Shown here piece after piece: positions 7,399 through 16,081 of a stretch of 42,682 bases of DNA. Positions within the stretch are counted from its first letter, which is position 1. Each line of letters opens with the position of its first letter. The stretch is from Candidatus Martarchaeota archaeon. GTDB lineage: Archaea; Micrarchaeota; Micrarchaeia; Micrarchaeales; CABMGC01. The translations under genes and the position numbers were made by a program. The stretch lies in contig JAMCYP010000010.1 of the NCBI GenBank assembly GCA_023476545.1, forward strand, positions 1 through 42,682, given 5' to 3'. The notes beneath the pieces were generated by a model. The model did not search any database. It was not told where the DNA came from and saw only the letters and a program-made list of their open reading frames with translations.

Positions 7399-8187
7399 AT
7401 GAGCTCAGATACGCAGGTTAACGATGGGCAGGAAGCAGCTTCGGGCATGCAAGCCGGCGCTTCCAAGGCGAAGCGTGCCTCCCCTTATTCAGGCCACAGG
7501 AGCATGTGGATCACGGTAGCAATTGTAGCGCTGATAATCGTCATAGCAGGGGCAACTTCGCTGCTTTACAACTCCGCCCCGCAGCCAAATGCCACTTCCG
7601 CCTCTACATCTGTTCCCACCACCGTGCCTCCGCAAAACAGCTTCTCTCCATTTCTAGTTAGCCTTGCGGATCAGCAGAACGCCTTATTCTCTGTACCTTC
7701 CAGCCCGCAGATGCATCTGTATCTCAACAACACTTCCCCTGACTCCGTTCTAAGCCAATACGGCCTTAATTTCACTGCTTCGCTCCTCGCATCGCAGACT
7801 CTTGCGCCCGCCTCATACGTGTTGAGCGTGCCATCTGAGTATGCCAACATGACCTCCCCGATGATAGTTTCTCTCAGCGCCCAATCATACTCTGGAGCGG
7901 CTGCGGCCAGGTCTGGCTATCTGAGCGTGCTCACCGAACTCCACAACTCTACGGCCATGAACGCCAGTGGAACAACACTCCTGTCAGCGAAGAACCTTAG
8001 CGATTTTGGAAACGCATCAGTCTTCTCGAGCGCTCTCATATACGGCCTAGACGAGTATAGCATATACTTCGTGTACGGCAACTATACCGTATACGCGTCA
8101 ACCTTCGGCAATGCTAACAGCCTTAGCGCAGGTTACATATACAACATATCCTCGCGCATCTATGGCCAGATGCTGAACTCGACGTAG
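7399..8187 (+). CDS. membrane-anchored extracellular protein, family unknown
   Basis: The 262-residue protein has about 35 polar cytosolic residues, one membrane helix (about 36-56) and a long outside domain rich in Asn-X-Ser/Thr sequons, Ser and Tyr. A TSAST...TTVPPQNS linker joins helix and domain. No enzyme motif is visible. It begins 10 nt after the pilin-type gene, with GAGGTT as a ribosome-binding site, so it is co-transcribed with it. The next gene has the same layout (one helix, then an outside domain of similar texture ending in a Tyr/Ser-rich part), and the two may be distant paralogues. A role as an accessory subunit of the surface structure is inferred from position only. Confidence 0.75.
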   Translation: MSSDTQVNDGQEAASGMQAGASKAKRASPYSGHRSMWITVAIVALIIVIAGATSLLYNSAPQPNATSASTSVPTTVPPQNSFSPFLVSLADQQNALFSVPSSPQMHLYLNNTSPDSVLSQYGLNFTASLLASQTLAPASYVLSVPSEYANMTSPMIVSLSAQSYSGAAAARSGYLSVLTELHNSTAMNASGTTLLSAKNLSDFGNASVFSSALIYGLDEYSIYFVYGNYTVYASTFGNANSLSAGYIYNISSRIYGQMLNST

Positions 8188-8196
8188 TGATGTTGC

Positions 8197-8874
8197 ATGA
8201 GGCATAATCAATCTGTCAGGAATAAGGCTCTACTTATGCTTGGCTGCACCCTGTTCTCGGTTGTCATAGCCACCGTGATAATCGCTACCGCTTATTTCAG
8301 CGGGCCGAGGCTTACTGGTTTCGTAAACGCAAATCTCCGGCTCTCTGACATCGCGTCGGCCACTGGCGTTAACTATACTGCCATAAAGATCAACAACGTA
8401 TCGTCATTCGCCGGCAGCCTGTCTGGCGAAGGCTATAGAGCGCTGTCAATTTCTGAGTTTGTTCTCAATACGACAAACCATACCATTTCTTACCCAACCA
8501 TAGTTACGTCCGCGCTATACTCTCTTTCCAATGACACTGCGGCTAATCAGACAGAGCAGAGTGTGTTGTTCGTCGCCAACCAGATGCAGTCATCCATATC
8601 CGGCAGGTTCTACGGCAACACAAGCGTATTCAACTACTCGTATTCGGGGGAGACGGCGCGCATGTACAACATCTTCTCCATAGCGGTGATAAACGCGTCT
8701 AATGCAGTGCTGCCTGATGTAGCCGCTTATCCTGTGTACCAGTACTCTGTCGCGTTTCAGTACAAGAGCTATGTGGCCTTCATCACACTCAATGGCTACT
8801 CAAACCTGTCCTCCTACTACTCCGAAACCCTTGCCAAAGCGCTATTCAGGAACATGATAGACTCAAGGATCTGA
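8197..8874 (+). CDS. membrane-anchored extracellular protein, possible paralogue of the preceding gene
   Basis: The 225-residue protein has a short basic N-terminus, a membrane helix (about 11-34) and an outside domain with many sequons (NYT, NNVS, NTT, NHT, NDT, NQT and others). No catalytic motif is visible. It starts 9 nt after the preceding stop codon and forms the third gene of the surface operon. The architecture (inside N-terminus, one helix, compact glycosylated ectodomain) is that of a pilin-like or receptor-like subunit, but the class III cleavage motif of the first gene is absent. It converges on the beta-helix gene on the other strand, with about 90 nt between them. Confidence 0.72.
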   Translation: MRHNQSVRNKALLMLGCTLFSVVIATVIIATAYFSGPRLTGFVNANLRLSDIASATGVNYTAIKINNVSSFAGSLSGEGYRALSISEFVLNTTNHTISYPTIVTSALYSLSNDTAANQTEQSVLFVANQMQSSISGRFYGNTSVFNYSYSGETARMYNIFSIAVINASNAVLPDVAAYPVYQYSVAFQYKSYVAFITLNGYSNLSSYYSETLAKALFRNMIDSRI

Positions 8875-8965
8875 ACCCTCAGTGGCTTCCTCCCCTGCTT
8901 CCTTCTCCGCATCAGATGATTGGCTGGCTGGGGGTTCTGTGCTATCGGGATAATGCGCCTGGAAG

Positions 8966-10642
8966 CTAATGCCCGTTTTTGATCTCCCGCATCGCTACGT
9001 ACAGCAGCAGCATTCCTATTATCAGTGCTGCCGCCCCAAACTGTGTACTGTACGCTGTCCCCTTCTTGGGCCCTTCCACCTCACCTCCAGTTCTTGCAGT
9101 CTGCGCGGTCGGGGGTGGCGCGCTGGTCGTCGCTGTGCTTGTGGCCACGGTGCTGGTTACATGGACCGAATTGACGTTTGATCTGTTCGTTATGGATGAA
9201 AGACTTGATTCGATTGGCCTGGCGAAGTTTACGAACGAGACGTTGTCAAGCGTTATTGTAGAATTGAAGGCGTCTATTGCATAATTGCTTGCGTTATCCG
9301 CTATAAAAGTACTGTTGTACACGCTCACGTTCGAGTTGTTGGAGAATAACCCATTTCCGCGCACCCTGCAGTTCTGCAAAAGCACATTGGCGCTTGATTT
9401 CACTGAGAAACCCACGTCGCTTGTGTTTACCGACCCCCCCTTGCAATCTACGGTTATATCACTGCCCCTCACCTTTACCCCTACAGCACAAGTCTGGTTC
9501 GTGTGCCAGAACACGTTCACCTCATTAAGTGTGTTGAATGCAAACGGATAGTAGCCTGGCATATACACCGCCTGCGTTCCATCAGCGCAGTAAGGGATTC
9601 CGACCCCATACGCTATGCTTGTCGAGTTCTCGTGTTCGTATGGAGTGTCCAACAGGAGAATGAATGCGTGGATGCCGGGAAGCATTGACGTTGCCTTGTA
9701 ACTCAGCGTCCCGTTTGTCAAGTTGAAGAATGTAGCAATAACAGAGGCATTTGGATCGTTTTGCCAGCCGTTCAGCAACCTGAACTTGGAGTATGGAGTT
9801 TCATTGTGAAAGATGATGCTAAAATTGTACGTTATGTTCGTACCTGCTGGAAAGAACGTATACGGAGCCAACCGAGGCCTTATGTAAGTCGGCCTGAACG
9901 TTGTCCCAGAGGTGGCGTTGAAGGACGTGGAGGCTATCATGTCGTCGCCTATGTAAGGGGTGTAGAACGTGTACGGGTTGAAACTTCTGGTTCCCGCTTT
10001 GCTTACCTCTTCGCCTTCAACAGGATAGTAGCTGCTCCCGTTGCTGCTGTTCTCTGGGTAGATCGTAGGGTAATAGACTCCAAAACGCGGCAGGCTGTAG
10101 TTGGCTTGTGCTGCCGCATCTGAAAGTTGCGTTGGGGTCTCGCCCTCGTTTATTACTCCCGGATTCGCATCCACCAGGGCTTTCGGGACGATCTGCACAA
10201 ATCTTGCTATGGAATAATTATGGTCGTTTGCGTAAACCAGAAGGTGGAAGTAGTTGCCCACGCCTACGTTGGAAGAGTTGTCAGAGAAGCCAAGAGTGTA
10301 GTTGCCGGTAACGTTCACAAGGTTGTTCTGAGCATCGTGCAAACTGAATACGTTCCCTGATATGGTACAATTGGTGATCGTGTTGTTGTACGTCTCATTC
10401 CCGAACACTATCGATGTCGCCAGCGAGATTGCGTGACTGCCGCAGGCTAACGTGCTGTTTTGTGTGCCATCAGCGAAAACAAAAGGGCTTCCTGACAAAA
10501 TGTTTCCTGTAAGCACGTATCTGGTATTGGATAAATTGAGGTTTGTTGAGCGTCCAATGGAGTACTCGTTCGCCTGAGTCGTGCCAACTGCAATCAGAAG
10601 TATCAACAAAATTGTGAAAGCTGCGCGCATTTTAATCAGCAT
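8966..10642 (-). CDS. secreted, membrane-anchored beta-helix-like surface protein
   Basis: The 558-residue protein starts with a Sec-type signal peptide (residues 1-25, ending in TTQA) and ends with a single membrane helix (about 531-551) and a short cytosolic tail REIKNGH, so it should hang outside the membrane by its C-terminus. The N-terminal and C-terminal thirds have short Asn/Ser/Val-rich repeats such as NVLLQNCRVRGNG and SNVSVYNSTFIADN, which suit a right-handed parallel beta-helix. Over 20 sequons suggest heavy glycosylation. A Thr/Ser/Pro linker precedes the anchor. A minus-strand TATA box at 10661-10670 supports the ATG at 10642 as a leaderless start; an ATG four codons later is the alternative. 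It lies next to the membrane glycosyltransferase gene on the same strand. Confidence 0.78.
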   Translation of the reverse strand: MLIKMRAAFTILLILLIAVGTTQANEYSIGRSTNLNLSNTRYVLTGNILSGSPFVFADGTQNSTLACGSHAISLATSIVFGNETYNNTITNCTISGNVFSLHDAQNNLVNVTGNYTLGFSDNSSNVGVGNYFHLLVYANDHNYSIARFVQIVPKALVDANPGVINEGETPTQLSDAAAQANYSLPRFGVYYPTIYPENSSNGSSYYPVEGEEVSKAGTRSFNPYTFYTPYIGDDMIASTSFNATSGTTFRPTYIRPRLAPYTFFPAGTNITYNFSIIFHNETPYSKFRLLNGWQNDPNASVIATFFNLTNGTLSYKATSMLPGIHAFILLLDTPYEHENSTSIAYGVGIPYCADGTQAVYMPGYYPFAFNTLNEVNVFWHTNQTCAVGVKVRGSDITVDCKGGSVNTSDVGFSVKSSANVLLQNCRVRGNGLFSNNSNVSVYNSTFIADNASNYAIDAFNSTITLDNVSFVNFARPIESSLSSITNRSNVNSVHVTSTVATSTATTSAPPPTAQTARTGGEVEGPKKGTAYSTQFGAAALIIGMLLLYVAMREIKNGH

Positions 10643-10660
10643 GGCTTACTACAACGTAAA

Positions 10661-10670
10661 TTCTTATATC
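10661..10670 (-). promoter_or_regulatory. TATA box for the beta-helix protein gene
   Basis: GATATAAGAA on the minus strand is centred about 24 nt before the ATG at 10642. Confidence 0.5.
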
Positions 10671-10679
10671 GTTGATTGG

Positions 10680-12938
10680 TCACGTTACGTTTAGGTACGA
10701 GCACTCAGAAGAAGGTATGCTTATCACCGTGGAGTTGACAACTCTTTCCTGGCGCATCGAAAGCGTATTGTATAAGGCGCCCCAACCTCCGAACAGCGTA
10801 GTGTTCTGGTACGTTGCAAAGTAACCTCCGCATATCTTGATCTGCTTGCCGGTTACATTGGCCCGCGGAGTTATGTTCCAGCTGACGCGCAGGTATCTGC
10901 TTCCGTTTTCATAGAGAAGTTGGTGAGGCTCACCCAATTGGCTCACAAAATAGTTCCAAGGCCCATTGTTCTGATCATAAAGCGTACCGCTCTGGTTTGA
11001 CAGCTCCACTCCGAAATAGTGCACATTTATCAGGGGCGCGCCCAGGTAGTAAATGGTCGCGTTGTTCTGGTACCACTTGAATTCGCCAACGAAGGTTACG
11101 TTTATCCTTACTGTTTCTCCCGGATTCGCCGAGCTCCTGTTAAGCGAGACATCCACGCTGCTGACATTATTGACCGTTACAAATCCAGACACCTGTCCGG
11201 TAGTCTGATTGCGATAGCCAGTCCCGGTAAGGTTGAAGTAATTCAGCTCTCCCGGAAGGGCCTGGCCGGTTGTGGTGATGGTCGTGTTTATCTGGGATCC
11301 TGCTTGCTGTCCCCGTGTGGAATTAGTCTCATTTACTGGTATGTAGTATAGTTTTGCGCCAAATGGGTTGGACATGGTTATCGTTTCAGGTAATGGGTAT
11401 GGATATTTGGGAATCAGCACCAGCTGCCAGTTAGGGCAGTACCTCTGCGGGTCTGGCGTGTAATCGAGGTTGAATACGCTCATGTTCTTCGGTATCATCA
11501 CATACGAGCCCGCGGGTATGTTTGAACAGTTCTGAATTGAGTCATACGCATAGATTCTGTTGATGTTTCTGAACTGCATATACGAGTCAATATTGGAGAA
11601 GCCGGACATGCGGTATATGCTAGTGGTGTTTGGTATAGTACTCAGGTAGTTGGCGATGACCACTTGGTCGTACCTCTCATACGATAGCGTCTGGTATTGG
11701 TATATGTTCAAAGGCACAGAGGTGGCTATCAGGAACACAACAACAAGGCACACAGCAACAACCGCAGCGTACCGCTTTACCTTCCTCTTGGTTCTAAGCA
11801 CACTGGACAGCGCTATGCCTATTGTGACCACGAGGGGCACGGGAAGCAATAGGAGGAACCGTTGCAACCGGTATGAGAGGAGGTAGACAAAGGGAGACAA
11901 GCTCACGTGCATCGGTCCGAACTCGAGGTAGAGGAACCCCGCCACGAACCAAAGAAGAGGATAGTAGGCGCCTTTCGTCCGCCTGAAACCTACGCACAAA
12001 GCTGCTATGACAAAGGCATAGAAGTAGAAGCCCATCTGGGTGTTGTAATTGTTGACATACGTTGCCCACAGCTGCTGGAATATGTTCAGCCCTCCTCCGT
12101 TCAGCGCGCTCTGAGCTATGGATACCAGCTGATACGGAAACATTGCCGAAATGTAGAATCCCGGGTCTGTATTCGTGGATGGTATGGTGTTCTTCTGCCC
12201 CACAGCGCTATAGAAATTAGAGTTTGTGGTCAGCGTTACGAAAGGGTTGGTACCGGTAAAAGAGTTGAAGAATACAAGGAGGCCGCCTGCCGCAAGCATG
12301 CCGATGAAAAGATAGTACGCAGACCTGTCAAGTTTCTTCCTTGCAAACTCAAGCAGAAGGTAGAGAAGCGCGACAAAGATTATGATTCCGCCTTCTGGTG
12401 TAACCAGAGGGGAGGCGACCAGGGCGGCTCCTGCAAGAGCGTAGAGCCTCTTCGAGCTCCGGTTTCTGGCCATAAGCAGCAGCAACATGGCCAAAGAGGT
12501 CACGAACATCATTGTTATGTCATCGCTCACCGTGGCCCCTAGTTCTACGGCCATTGGGAAGAAGGCGAGCAGCAAGGCTGATATGAGCCCCGCTCTCTCA
12601 TCGTACAGTTCCCGGCCCAGGTAGAACGCCACCACTACTGTCAGCGAGAAAGCAAGTATGTCCCACGCAGAGCTGGTGTACATACTCACCCCGAAGATGG
12701 CGTAGAAGAAGGAGATCGGCAGGAACTGGAGTATGCGCACGCTGAATATGAACTGGCTCTGCTGGAAGGTTCCGGCGAGCACAGAGTGCGCAAGGTCAAG
12801 GTATGTTGTATCGTCGCCGTAGAAGGACGGGCCCCCTACAAAGGTCAGCGAGTATATCAGCGTGTACAGCACTATGACCGCAAGCAGCAGGTAAGGGAGA
12901 CTTTTCCTGAATCTCCCTCCCTTCTTCAAAAGGTTCAT
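10680..12938 (-). CDS. polytopic membrane glycosyltransferase (GT-C, PMT/ArnT-like)
   Basis: Enzymes of this fold move a sugar from a lipid-phosphate carrier to protein or glycan on the outer face of the membrane. The 752-residue protein has an N-terminal helix, then the loop FYGDDTTYLDLA with the acidic pair expected in the first outside loop of GT-C enzymes (Asp42-Asp43 from this start), about 12 further helices up to residue 420, and an outside C-terminal domain of about 330 residues rich in sequons and beta strands. The first in-frame codon is TTG at 12941; the ATG at 12938 is preferred and has a TATA box about 33 nt upstream. Together with the divergent sugar nucleotidyltransferase it probably glycosylates the neighbouring surface proteins. 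The exact sugar is unknown. Confidence 0.8.
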   Translation of the reverse strand: MNLLKKGGRFRKSLPYLLLAVIVLYTLIYSLTFVGGPSFYGDDTTYLDLAHSVLAGTFQQSQFIFSVRILQFLPISFFYAIFGVSMYTSSAWDILAFSLTVVVAFYLGRELYDERAGLISALLLAFFPMAVELGATVSDDITMMFVTSLAMLLLLMARNRSSKRLYALAGAALVASPLVTPEGGIIIFVALLYLLLEFARKKLDRSAYYLFIGMLAAGGLLVFFNSFTGTNPFVTLTTNSNFYSAVGQKNTIPSTNTDPGFYISAMFPYQLVSIAQSALNGGGLNIFQQLWATYVNNYNTQMGFYFYAFVIAALCVGFRRTKGAYYPLLWFVAGFLYLEFGPMHVSLSPFVYLLSYRLQRFLLLLPVPLVVTIGIALSSVLRTKRKVKRYAAVVAVCLVVVFLIATSVPLNIYQYQTLSYERYDQVVIANYLSTIPNTTSIYRMSGFSNIDSYMQFRNINRIYAYDSIQNCSNIPAGSYVMIPKNMSVFNLDYTPDPQRYCPNWQLVLIPKYPYPLPETITMSNPFGAKLYYIPVNETNSTRGQQAGSQINTTITTTGQALPGELNYFNLTGTGYRNQTTGQVSGFVTVNNVSSVDVSLNRSSANPGETVRINVTFVGEFKWYQNNATIYYLGAPLINVHYFGVELSNQSGTLYDQNNGPWNYFVSQLGEPHQLLYENGSRYLRVSWNITPRANVTGKQIKICGGYFATYQNTTLFGGWGALYNTLSMRQERVVNSTVISIPSSECSYLNVT

Positions 12939-12966
12939 CAAATTCTACTTTATGCCGCTTTTGAGG

Positions 12967-12976
12967 TTTTTAATCC
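12967..12976 (-). promoter_or_regulatory. TATA box for the membrane glycosyltransferase gene
   Basis: GGATTAAAAA on the minus strand is about 33 nt before the ATG at 12938. It is divergent from the promoter at 13001. Confidence 0.5.
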
Positions 12977-13000
12977 TTTCTTGCGCTCCAGCATGAACGT

Positions 13001-13010
13001 TAATTTTAAG
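13001..13010 (+). promoter_or_regulatory. TATA box for the sugar nucleotidyltransferase gene
   Basis: TAATTTTAAG is centred about 29 nt before the ATG at 13035, which suits leaderless transcription. Confidence 0.5.
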
Positions 13011-13034
13011 AATCTGCTCGGCATGTAGTACCGC

Positions 13035-13721
13035 ATGAAGGCAGTCATACTCGCGGGCGGCTACGGGAAAAGGCTCATGCCTCTCACGAGCGTGAATCCC
13101 AAACCGTTGCTTGACGTTGCAGGCAAGCCAATCATAGACTGGCAGATCTCCTGGCTGAACAGGTCCGGAATAGACTCGTTTGTCGTGCTGTGCGGCTATC
13201 TGAAGGAGAAGATAAGATCGCACATGAAGATTCTCAAGAAAGAGTTTGACATAGACGTTGAGCTGGCGATAGAAAGCACGCCCCTCGGGACCGGAGGCGC
13301 CTTGAGGAACGCGAGGAAGAGCATAGGGGACGAGAGATTCATCGCTATAAACGGCGATGTCATAACAAACCTGGATGTGGGTAAACTAAAGCTCGGAACC
13401 GCGGTCGCAACCATCGCCCTAACGCAACTCCGTAGCCCGTTCGGAATAGTTAGGTCAGCAAGCGGAAAGGTACGCAAGTTCGACGAGAAGCCCTACATAA
13501 AGAACTATTGGATAAACGCCGGCGCGTACCTCATGAATGACGAGATATTCGACTATCTACCTAGAAAGGGAGACATAGAGCGCACAGCCTTTACCGTGCT
13601 GGCTGAGAGGAAGATGCTTAACGGCACCCAGTATCGGAATGTATATTGGCACTCAATTGATTCGATAAAAGACCTCGAAGAAACGAGCAAGGACGTGCGC
13701 AGGGGCGCCCTCAGGAGATAG
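13035..13721 (+). CDS. NDP-sugar pyrophosphorylase (sugar-1-phosphate nucleotidyltransferase)
   Basis: The enzyme makes an activated NDP-sugar from a sugar-1-phosphate and an NTP. The 228-residue protein begins with the nucleotide-binding signature VILAGGYGKRLMPLT and KPLLDVAGKP, then LGTGGAL (residues 84-90), the metal-binding aspartate in INGDV (Asp108), and FDEKP plus WINAGAYLM near the C-terminus. It has only the catalytic domain: the left-handed beta-helix of GlmU-type bifunctional enzymes is absent. Substrate cannot be fixed from sequence alone; glucose-, mannose- or N-acetylglucosamine-1-phosphate are all possible. It is divergent from the membrane glycosyltransferase and may supply its sugar pathway. 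Confidence 0.88.
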   Translation: MKAVILAGGYGKRLMPLTSVNPKPLLDVAGKPIIDWQISWLNRSGIDSFVVLCGYLKEKIRSHMKILKKEFDIDVELAIESTPLGTGGALRNARKSIGDERFIAINGDVITNLDVGKLKLGTAVATIALTQLRSPFGIVRSASGKVRKFDEKPYIKNYWINAGAYLMNDEIFDYLPRKGDIERTAFTVLAERKMLNGTQYRNVYWHSIDSIKDLEETSKDVRRGALRR

Positions 13722-13737
13722 AACGATCCCGAGGCAA

Positions 13738-13747
13738 GTTTTTAAAC
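13738..13747 (+). promoter_or_regulatory. TATA box for the 217-residue membrane protein gene
   Basis: GTTTTTAAAC, itself palindromic, is centred about 26 nt before the GTG at 13768. Confidence 0.55.
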
Positions 13748-13767
13748 CTCAGAGCAGAAGTAGTAGC

Positions 13768-14421
13768 GTGCAGGACTTCAAACCTTTCAAAGAGGACGTG
13801 ATGCTCAGCCGCCGCACCTTCTCCGCAGAGGAGCTGCAGGGCAAAGAGAACTATCAATACAGGAAGTTCATGCTCGATGTGGATCCCGAGAAGTTTGTAT
13901 CAGACTTGAGGAACCGTGCGGGAGATCTGGGATACATCTTCGATTTCAAACCTCAAAACCGCGCAAAGATCACGGAGCCTGAAGGAGAGACGCGCATAAA
14001 CCTGCCTGTTCTTGCTACGAGGACCAGCAAAAGACGAATGTTGAGTCTGAAGAGGGTTCTTGCGGTAGGAGTCACAATAACCGGAGCAGGTCTGCTGGCG
14101 CTCTTCCTGAACCTGGCTCTTGGTGTTCTGATATTCGGGCTGGGAGAGCTATCATTCATCTCGTGGCTGCAGAGGCAGAGAGCCCTGAATGCGGCCAAGA
14201 AGCCGTTGGACGTGCACAAGATGTGGCTCTTTCTGGAAGGCACAACGCATCCAGCTGACGTATTGCCTGGAGAAGAGGGCGCGCACACCGCAAACATGCG
14301 CAGAGTGTCTGAGATAACTCTGCATCTGGCCGGAGAATCAGACAGGGGAGTGAAATATATGCGCGAGGATATCACGAAGTTTATCCGTTCCATAGACAGC
14401 ATGTACCCTTCGCACGCCTGA
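13768..14421 (+). CDS. membrane protein of unknown function
   Basis: The 217-residue protein has a soluble N-terminal part with a DPEKFVSDLRNRAGDLGYIF segment, a hydrophobic stretch at about 96-132 (probably a helical hairpin or one long helix), and a soluble charged C-terminal part with conserved-looking His and Met residues. No family was recognised. The GTG at 13768 is chosen because a strong TATA box lies 26 nt before it and no ribosome-binding site is present, as expected of a leaderless message. It has its own promoter, although it follows the sugar nucleotidyltransferase by only 46 nt. The tRNA-Val cassette array begins just downstream of its stop codon. Confidence 0.75.
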   Translation: MQDFKPFKEDVMLSRRTFSAEELQGKENYQYRKFMLDVDPEKFVSDLRNRAGDLGYIFDFKPQNRAKITEPEGETRINLPVLATRTSKRRMLSLKRVLAVGVTITGAGLLALFLNLALGVLIFGLGELSFISWLQRQRALNAAKKPLDVHKMWLFLEGTTHPADVLPGEEGAHTANMRRVSEITLHLAGESDRGVKYMREDITKFIRSIDSMYPSHA

Positions 14422-14434
14422 TGTGCATCAGTAG

Positions 14435-14470
14435 TGGCGGAAGCACGGGGCATCTCACGTAAGGTGAGCT
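14435..14470 (+). repeat. degenerate copy of the tRNA-Val cassette boundary repeat (weak)
   Basis: TGGCGGAAGCACGGGGCAT followed shortly by TAAGGTNNGCT lines up, with gaps, with the clearer copies at 15269 and 16082. Identity is only about two thirds. It sits 834 nt from the next copy, close to the spacing of the better copies, which is the main reason for listing it. Confidence 0.35.
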
Positions 14471-14631
14471 TCCCTCTCCTTTTGGCAACCCTTCCGAATA
14501 AGCCCAGATTCGATTTTTAATGCCAAGATTTATTATCAGGTTAAAGCAGAATAGAGTGAGTTATACGGAGCAAACTGATTCCGCTACCTGCGGTTTCGCT
14601 TGTTGCTTGAATTAGCTATTGCGTGTTGGTA

Positions 14632-15261
14632 ATGAATGAAGTGGTTTTAGAGTCAAACGTTAAAAGAGGCCTGCTCACCAAGAACGGAGAAGAGGTAGAA
14701 AGACAGGTTAGAGATCTCTTTGGTCTCAAAAGGTCGAAGCATCCGCATTCCTCAAAACCAGATATATTGGATTTCACGGAAGGAGTGGTCGGCGAGGTTA
14801 AGTCCTTCAAAAAAGGAAGCCGCGTCCTGCTGTATGTAGATCAGGTAAGGCGCTATCTGGAACTCGCAGACGAGATAAACGCTACCGGTTCGCTTGATGG
14901 AATGAAGACCAAAACAGAACCAGTCTATTTCGTGGTCGTCTTCGATTACGAGAACCAAAAGATAACAGACATCTATAAGCTTGACAGGGAAAAACTAGAA
15001 AAGGTTCTCGAACGCCAGACCAAGAACCAAAAATGGAACATTGTCAACAAGAGGATTTTGAGAGAGTTGCGTATGCTCAACGACGCATCCCAAACTCTCC
15101 TTGAAGACGCTCCTAGAGACGAACTGGCGTCAGATGTCCTGAGAGGCAACCCCAGAGGGGAATACACAAGGTTAAACAAAGCGGAACTTGACCAACTTTG
15201 CCCAAATGTCTCAGATATCTCTGATACCCCTGATACAAACCACATGACACTGCATTCCTAA
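14632..15261 (+). CDS. putative PD-(D/E)XK nuclease-like protein (cassette cargo 1)
   Basis: The 209-residue protein carries KPDILDFTEGVVGEVKSFKK: Asp44 and the E55-V-K57 triad have the spacing of the PD-(D/E)XK nuclease core (Asp, then Glu-X-Lys on the next strand). Helices on both sides are charged, and the C-terminal 60 residues are polar and perhaps disordered. Nucleases of this fold occur in restriction, repair and recombination; which one applies cannot be said. The ATG at 14632 is preferred over the in-frame GTG at 14623. The gene is AT-richer than the chromosomal neighbours, stands alone between two tRNA-Val-like repeats, and ends 7 nt before the right-hand one. Confidence 0.6.
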   Translation: MNEVVLESNVKRGLLTKNGEEVERQVRDLFGLKRSKHPHSSKPDILDFTEGVVGEVKSFKKGSRVLLYVDQVRRYLELADEINATGSLDGMKTKTEPVYFVVVFDYENQKITDIYKLDREKLEKVLERQTKNQKWNIVNKRILRELRMLNDASQTLLEDAPRDELASDVLRGNPRGEYTRLNKAELDQLCPNVSDISDTPDTNHMTLHS

Positions 15262-15268
15262 ACTAGCG

Positions 15269-15309
15269 TGGAGGCACAGGTCATGCTTGCTAAGGTTCGC
15301 TGGAGAAAC
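15269..15309 (+). repeat. cassette boundary repeat A with tRNA-Val 3' end
   Basis: The first 12 bases, TGGAGGCACAGG, are identical to the 3' end of the tRNA-Val gene (16826-16837) in the same orientation. The whole 41-nt element is about 88 percent identical to repeat B (16082-16121), which extends well past the tRNA-derived part. Confidence 0.8.
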
Positions 15310-15359
15310 AATATTATTTGATATTAAACACAACATTTTGCATTTATTGATAGCAATCT

Positions 15360-16031
15360 CTATTGCAATAGCTTAAGTAGTTCTATCGCCCTTTTGGGAT
15401 TGCCCCTTCCAATTGGAAAATAGCAGGGAATTACTTCTGTTTTGGCAGAACCCACCTGCAGTTTATATGCCCTTAGTTTCTGCTCCCGAATTGAACTTTT
15501 ATAATATTCGAACAGCTTTATGCCCCGTTTTGTTAGATTTGTGAATGGAATTGCACCGAAAGTAACCACGCGTTCTGGGTTGACTAATTCTATCTCTCTT
15601 TCCAGAACCGGCAAAAATAACTTTATCTTCTTCGAATCGGGAAGAGCAGCATTTTGTCCAGTCCACTTGACTATGTTTGTTAAGTAAACACGCTCTTTCT
15701 TTAAAAACTGCAATAATTCATTTGTAAATTCCACAGACCATCTTGATGAAACATTTATTCTGTCAATCAAACTCTGATTAAGCAAGTCTGCTTTATAGAA
15801 AATCCTCCAAATTTGTTTAGTTCCTATAAAAGGGAACCGCGGTCCCTGCCAATCAGCCTCGGAGCTTATGTTTCGCACAGTGGGATTGATGAAAACAAAC
15901 ATAATCCTGGGGTTGTGAGTTTCTCCATTACCCAAAATAGGCATGAGCTTATTCTCTGGAAAATTCGTTCTATTGATTTCTTCAACATAGCTCCAAAGTT
16001 CATCAAGATTACTGCAGTTTCGGAGTTTCAT
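15360..16031 (-). CDS. uracil-DNA glycosylase superfamily protein, MUG/TDG-like (cassette cargo 2)
   Basis: Members of this superfamily cut damaged or mismatched bases from DNA. The 223-residue protein has RIMFVFINPT (residues 42-51), like the GINP motif of MUG/TDG enzymes with the catalytic Asn, then GPRFPFIGTKQIWRIFYKA, the usual substrate-pocket segment, and a second motif region near CYFPIGRGNPKRA (203-215). The segment VYLTNIVKWTGQNAALP also fits. A longer reading frame begins at 16097, but a minus-strand TATA box at 16054-16064 lies 28 nt before the ATG at 16031, so the shorter protein is chosen. It is markedly AT-rich compared with the chromosomal genes and stands alone between repeats A and B. 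It could serve repair or host-virus conflict; the sequence does not decide. Confidence 0.75.
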   Translation of the reverse strand: MKLRNCSNLDELWSYVEEINRTNFPENKLMPILGNGETHNPRIMFVFINPTVRNISSEADWQGPRFPFIGTKQIWRIFYKADLLNQSLIDRINVSSRWSVEFTNELLQFLKKERVYLTNIVKWTGQNAALPDSKKIKLFLPVLEREIELVNPERVVTFGAIPFTNLTKRGIKLFEYYKSSIREQKLRAYKLQVGSAKTEVIPCYFPIGRGNPKRAIELLKLLQ

Positions 16032-16053
16032 ATAACATAAATGTTCTTTCAGC

Positions 16054-16064
16054 GTATATAAACC
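16054..16064 (-). promoter_or_regulatory. TATA box for the glycosylase cassette gene
   Basis: GGTTTATATAC on the minus strand is centred 28 nt before the ATG at 16031 and sets the start codon. The cassette thus carries its own promoter. Confidence 0.6.
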
Positions 16065-16081
16065 TATAAGAAAAAAAGACT

